This document shows, one piece after another, positions 14,910 to 16,406 of a stretch of DNA of 16,406 nucleotides; within the stretch, counting starts at the first letter, position 1; each line of letters starts with the position of its first letter. Location: assembly GCA_964583765.1 (NCBI GenBank), contig CAZOWW010000123.1, positions 1-16,406 on the forward strand, read 5' to 3'. A program made the position numbers and the translations under genes. Below the pieces are notes generated by a model. It ran no database searches, was not told the DNA's origin, and saw only the letters and a program-made list of their open reading frames with translations. Source of the DNA: CAZOWW01 sp964583765 (GTDB taxonomy: Bacteria; Actinomycetota; Actinomycetes; Actinomycetales; Kineosporiaceae).

Positions 14910-15011
14910 CGCAGGGGAACGCGCCCGGAGCGGGCAGCGGATCGGGGACGGGGCCTCTACCCTGACCGTCGGTTGAACATGACCGTCCCGACTCCTTCAG
15001 TGAGGAATCCC

Positions 15012-15617
15012 ATGAGTCGAGCCCAGCTGGCTGCCCGTGATCTCGCTCTCATCGCCACCTTCGCCGCCCTGATCGCTGCCCTCGGGACGGCACCGCCGTT
15101 CTACCCGGTCGGAGGCGCCTCGCCGGTGACCGCACAGACTCTGGGGATCATGCTCGCCGGCTCGATCCTGGGTGCCCGGCGTGGAGCGCTGGCCGTGGTG
15201 ACCTTCCTGGCCCTGGTCGCGGCCGGGTTGCCCCTGCTGGCCGGCGGCCGGGGCGGGCTGGAGCAGTTCAGCGGCAAGAGCGCGGGCTTCCTCGTCGGCT
15301 GGGTGGCCGGAGCCTGGGTGATCGGCGCCCTGGTGGCCCTGCGCCCGCCGAAGCTGCTCGTGGGCTGGCTCGTGGTCGCCAATGCGGTCGGGGGCATCGC
15401 GGTGGTCTACGTCTTCGGGGTGCCGTGGATGGCGCATGTCGCCGGGGTGAGCCTGCTGACGGCATGGAAGTGGTCCGCGGTGTACCTGGTCGGGGACTCG
15501 CTCAAGGTCGCGGTCGCCGTCGTGGTCACCGCCGGAGTGATCCGGGGCTACCCGGCGGTGCTGCCCCAGCGGTTCGTCGACCGGCGGCGTGAGGCCGTCG
15601 ACGCCGCCGCGCGCTGA
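15012..15617 (+). CDS. bioY: BioY biotin transporter substrate-binding subunit
   Basis: BioY is the biotin-binding S component of an ECF transporter; it can work with dedicated BioMN or shared energising modules. This 201-residue protein has about six membrane helices (roughly 11-27, 42-54, 58-76, 92-110, 116-137, 158-177). Family signatures include PVTAQTLGIMLAGSILGARRG (38-58, split here as PVTAQTLG and GSILGARRG), AGLPLLAGGRGG at 71-82, GKSAGFLVGWVAGA at 88-101 and GDSLKVAVA at 161-169. I chose the ATG at 15012 because GAGGA lies 6 nt upstream and the length then fits the family; an ATG at 14979 would add 11 residues. No bioM or bioN is in the window. The acyl-CoA ligase gene follows directly, possibly overlapping. 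Regulation may act at the CTACCCTG site or the leader hairpin upstream. Confidence 0.94.
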   Translation: MSRAQLAARDLALIATFAALIAALGTAPPFYPVGGASPVTAQTLGIMLAGSILGARRGALAVVTFLALVAAGLPLLAGGRGGLEQFSGKSAGFLVGWVAGAWVIGALVALRPPKLLVGWLVVANAVGGIAVVYVFGVPWMAHVAGVSLLTAWKWSAVYLVGDSLKVAVAVVVTAGVIRGYPAVLPQRFVDRRREAVDAAAR

Positions 15618-16406
15618 GGCCGGGGAGATCATCCCGCCCGACGGCGTGCTCTCGGACGGGCGGCGCTGGTGGACCCTGCGGGAGCTCCGGGCGGTCGCCG
15701 GAACACCGTCCCCCCTGTCCCCGATCGTCCGGCCGGCCCTGGCCGTTCCGGTGATCGCCGGCACGGCCCCCCAGGAGGTCCTGGGCGCCCTGCTGCGGAC
15801 CTGGGCCGAGGGGGGCGTGCCGGTGGTGCTGGATCCCGAACGCGCGGCGGCGGACCGGAACCGGGTGCTCGAGCTGGCGGCCCGGTTGCCCCGGGACGAG
15901 GCTCGGCTCGTGGTGCTCACCTCGGGAAGCGCGGGGCGTCCGCGGGCGGTGGTCCGCACGGTGCGTTCCTGGGAACGGAGCCGGGTCCCGTTCGCTGACC
16001 TCGCGGGGATCGGCCCGGGCACGGTCGTCTGGGCGCCGGGCAGCCTGGCATCCACGCTGACGCTGTTCGCGGCCTGGCATGCCCTGGCCACCGGGGCGAG
16101 GGTGGTCTGCTCCGGGCCCTGGCGCGGGGTCACGGCGGTGGGGCCGCACGGACGCCGGGTCGAGGTGCTGCAGGCGGTCCCCCGGATCGCGGCGGACGTG
16201 CTCGACGCGGTGGCGGACGGGAAGTTCCCGGCCCCCCGGACGGTGGTCGTGGCCGGTGCGGCGGGGGGTGGGCACCTGCGGTCCCGGGCCGAGCGGCTGG
16301 GGGTGCGCCTGGTCGAGTACTACGGGGCGGCCGAGCTCTCCTTCGTGGCCGCCGACCCGAACGGGGGCGGTCTGCGGGCCTTCCCGGGGGTGGAGCTGGC
16401 GGTGCG
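15589..16406 (+). CDS. AMP-forming acyl-CoA ligase, 3' end outside window
   Basis: An open frame reaching the right edge encodes at least 272 residues of an ANL-superfamily adenylating enzyme. The AMP-binding P-loop is LTSGSAGRPRAVVRT (the TSGTTGxPKxV motif in altered form, with the usual Lys replaced by Arg), and VEYYGAAELSFVA is the YGxTE motif with Ala for Thr. The N-terminus is short, with DGRRWWTLRELRAV, resembling compact MenE- or YhfT-like ligases. The start is unclear: GTG 15589 overlaps bioY by 29 bp, while GTG 15646 lies 29 bp after it; GGGGAG at 15622-15627 is badly spaced for both. Being next to bioY suggests a role in biotin or pimeloyl/acyl-CoA metabolism, as in the B. subtilis yhfU-yhfT-yhfS operon, where a thiolase follows. 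The substrate cannot be read from this fragment. Confidence 0.85.
   Translation, partial: MRPSTPPRAEAGEIIPPDGVLSDGRRWWTLRELRAVAGTPSPLSPIVRPALAVPVIAGTAPQEVLGALLRTWAEGGVPVVLDPERAAADRNRVLELAARLPRDEARLVVLTSGSAGRPRAVVRTVRSWERSRVPFADLAGIGPGTVVWAPGSLASTLTLFAAWHALATGARVVCSGPWRGVTAVGPHGRRVEVLQAVPRIAADVLDAVADGKFPAPRTVVVAGAAGGGHLRSRAERLGVRLVEYYGAAELSFVAADPNGGGLRAFPGVELAV

Noticed and set aside
13243..14976. 577-codon plus-strand open frame opposite the ABC-F gene
   Set aside because: It is the same codon-aligned antisense artefact. The minus-strand ABC-F protein is complete.
14967..14990. BioQ or BirA operator upstream of bioY
   Set aside because: TTGAAC followed by ATGACC only partly resembles the TGAAC-N3-GTTAC pattern I recall for BioQ, and the second half does not fit.
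1..16406. CRISPR arrays, insertion sequences, tRNA or rRNA genes
   Set aside because: No regularly spaced repeats, transposase motifs, terminal inverted repeats or cloverleaf sequences were seen.

Overview
The window comes from a very GC-rich actinobacterial chromosome. Third codon positions are almost all G or C and several genes start with GTG. The gene set is typical of Actinomycetota: a MabA/FabG plus InhA-type FabI pair, a DUF3099 protein, a SURF1 protein, a small lysine-rich helix-turn-helix protein, and a two-hairpin RNA resembling the actinobacterial 6C family. I lean towards the order Micrococcales, but that is inference. I see no insertion sequences, phage genes, CRISPR arrays, tRNAs or rRNAs. 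This reads as ordinary core chromosome.

Layout. Positions 1-4594 are all on the minus strand. From right to left they hold fabG (MabA-like), fabI (InhA-like), a SixA-like phosphohistidine phosphatase, and a large protein of unknown function that runs off the left edge. A roughly 300-bp divergent promoter region (4595-4901) separates this from a plus-strand block: tldD and tldE/pmbA (overlapping by 4 bp), a DUF3099 membrane protein, a 398-bp gap holding the 6C-like RNA, a SURF1 gene, a 291-bp gap with a promoter and a folded leader, and an SDR gene whose catalytic Tyr and Lys are replaced. That SDR gene converges on, and overlaps by 55 bp, a minus-strand ABC exporter gene. The exporter follows a small HTH gene and an ABC-F ATPase gene, also on the minus strand. 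At the right end bioY and an AMP-forming acyl-CoA ligase (cut by the window edge) run on the plus strand.

How the genes fit together. FabG and FabI carry out the two reductions of type II fatty-acid elongation. TldD and TldE form a heteromeric metalloprotease. SURF1 assists haem-copper oxidase assembly. BioY imports biotin, the cofactor of acyl-CoA carboxylases, and its pairing with an acyl-CoA ligase recalls the Bacillus subtilis yhfU-yhfT-yhfS group. Much of the less-described content lies in the gaps: the 6C-like RNA, the SDR leader, a nested stem-loop between the HTH and exporter genes, a strong hairpin ahead of bioY, a perfect 21-bp tandem duplication after fabI, and paired odd palindromes upstream of the HTH gene. 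No clearly new multi-gene system is visible.
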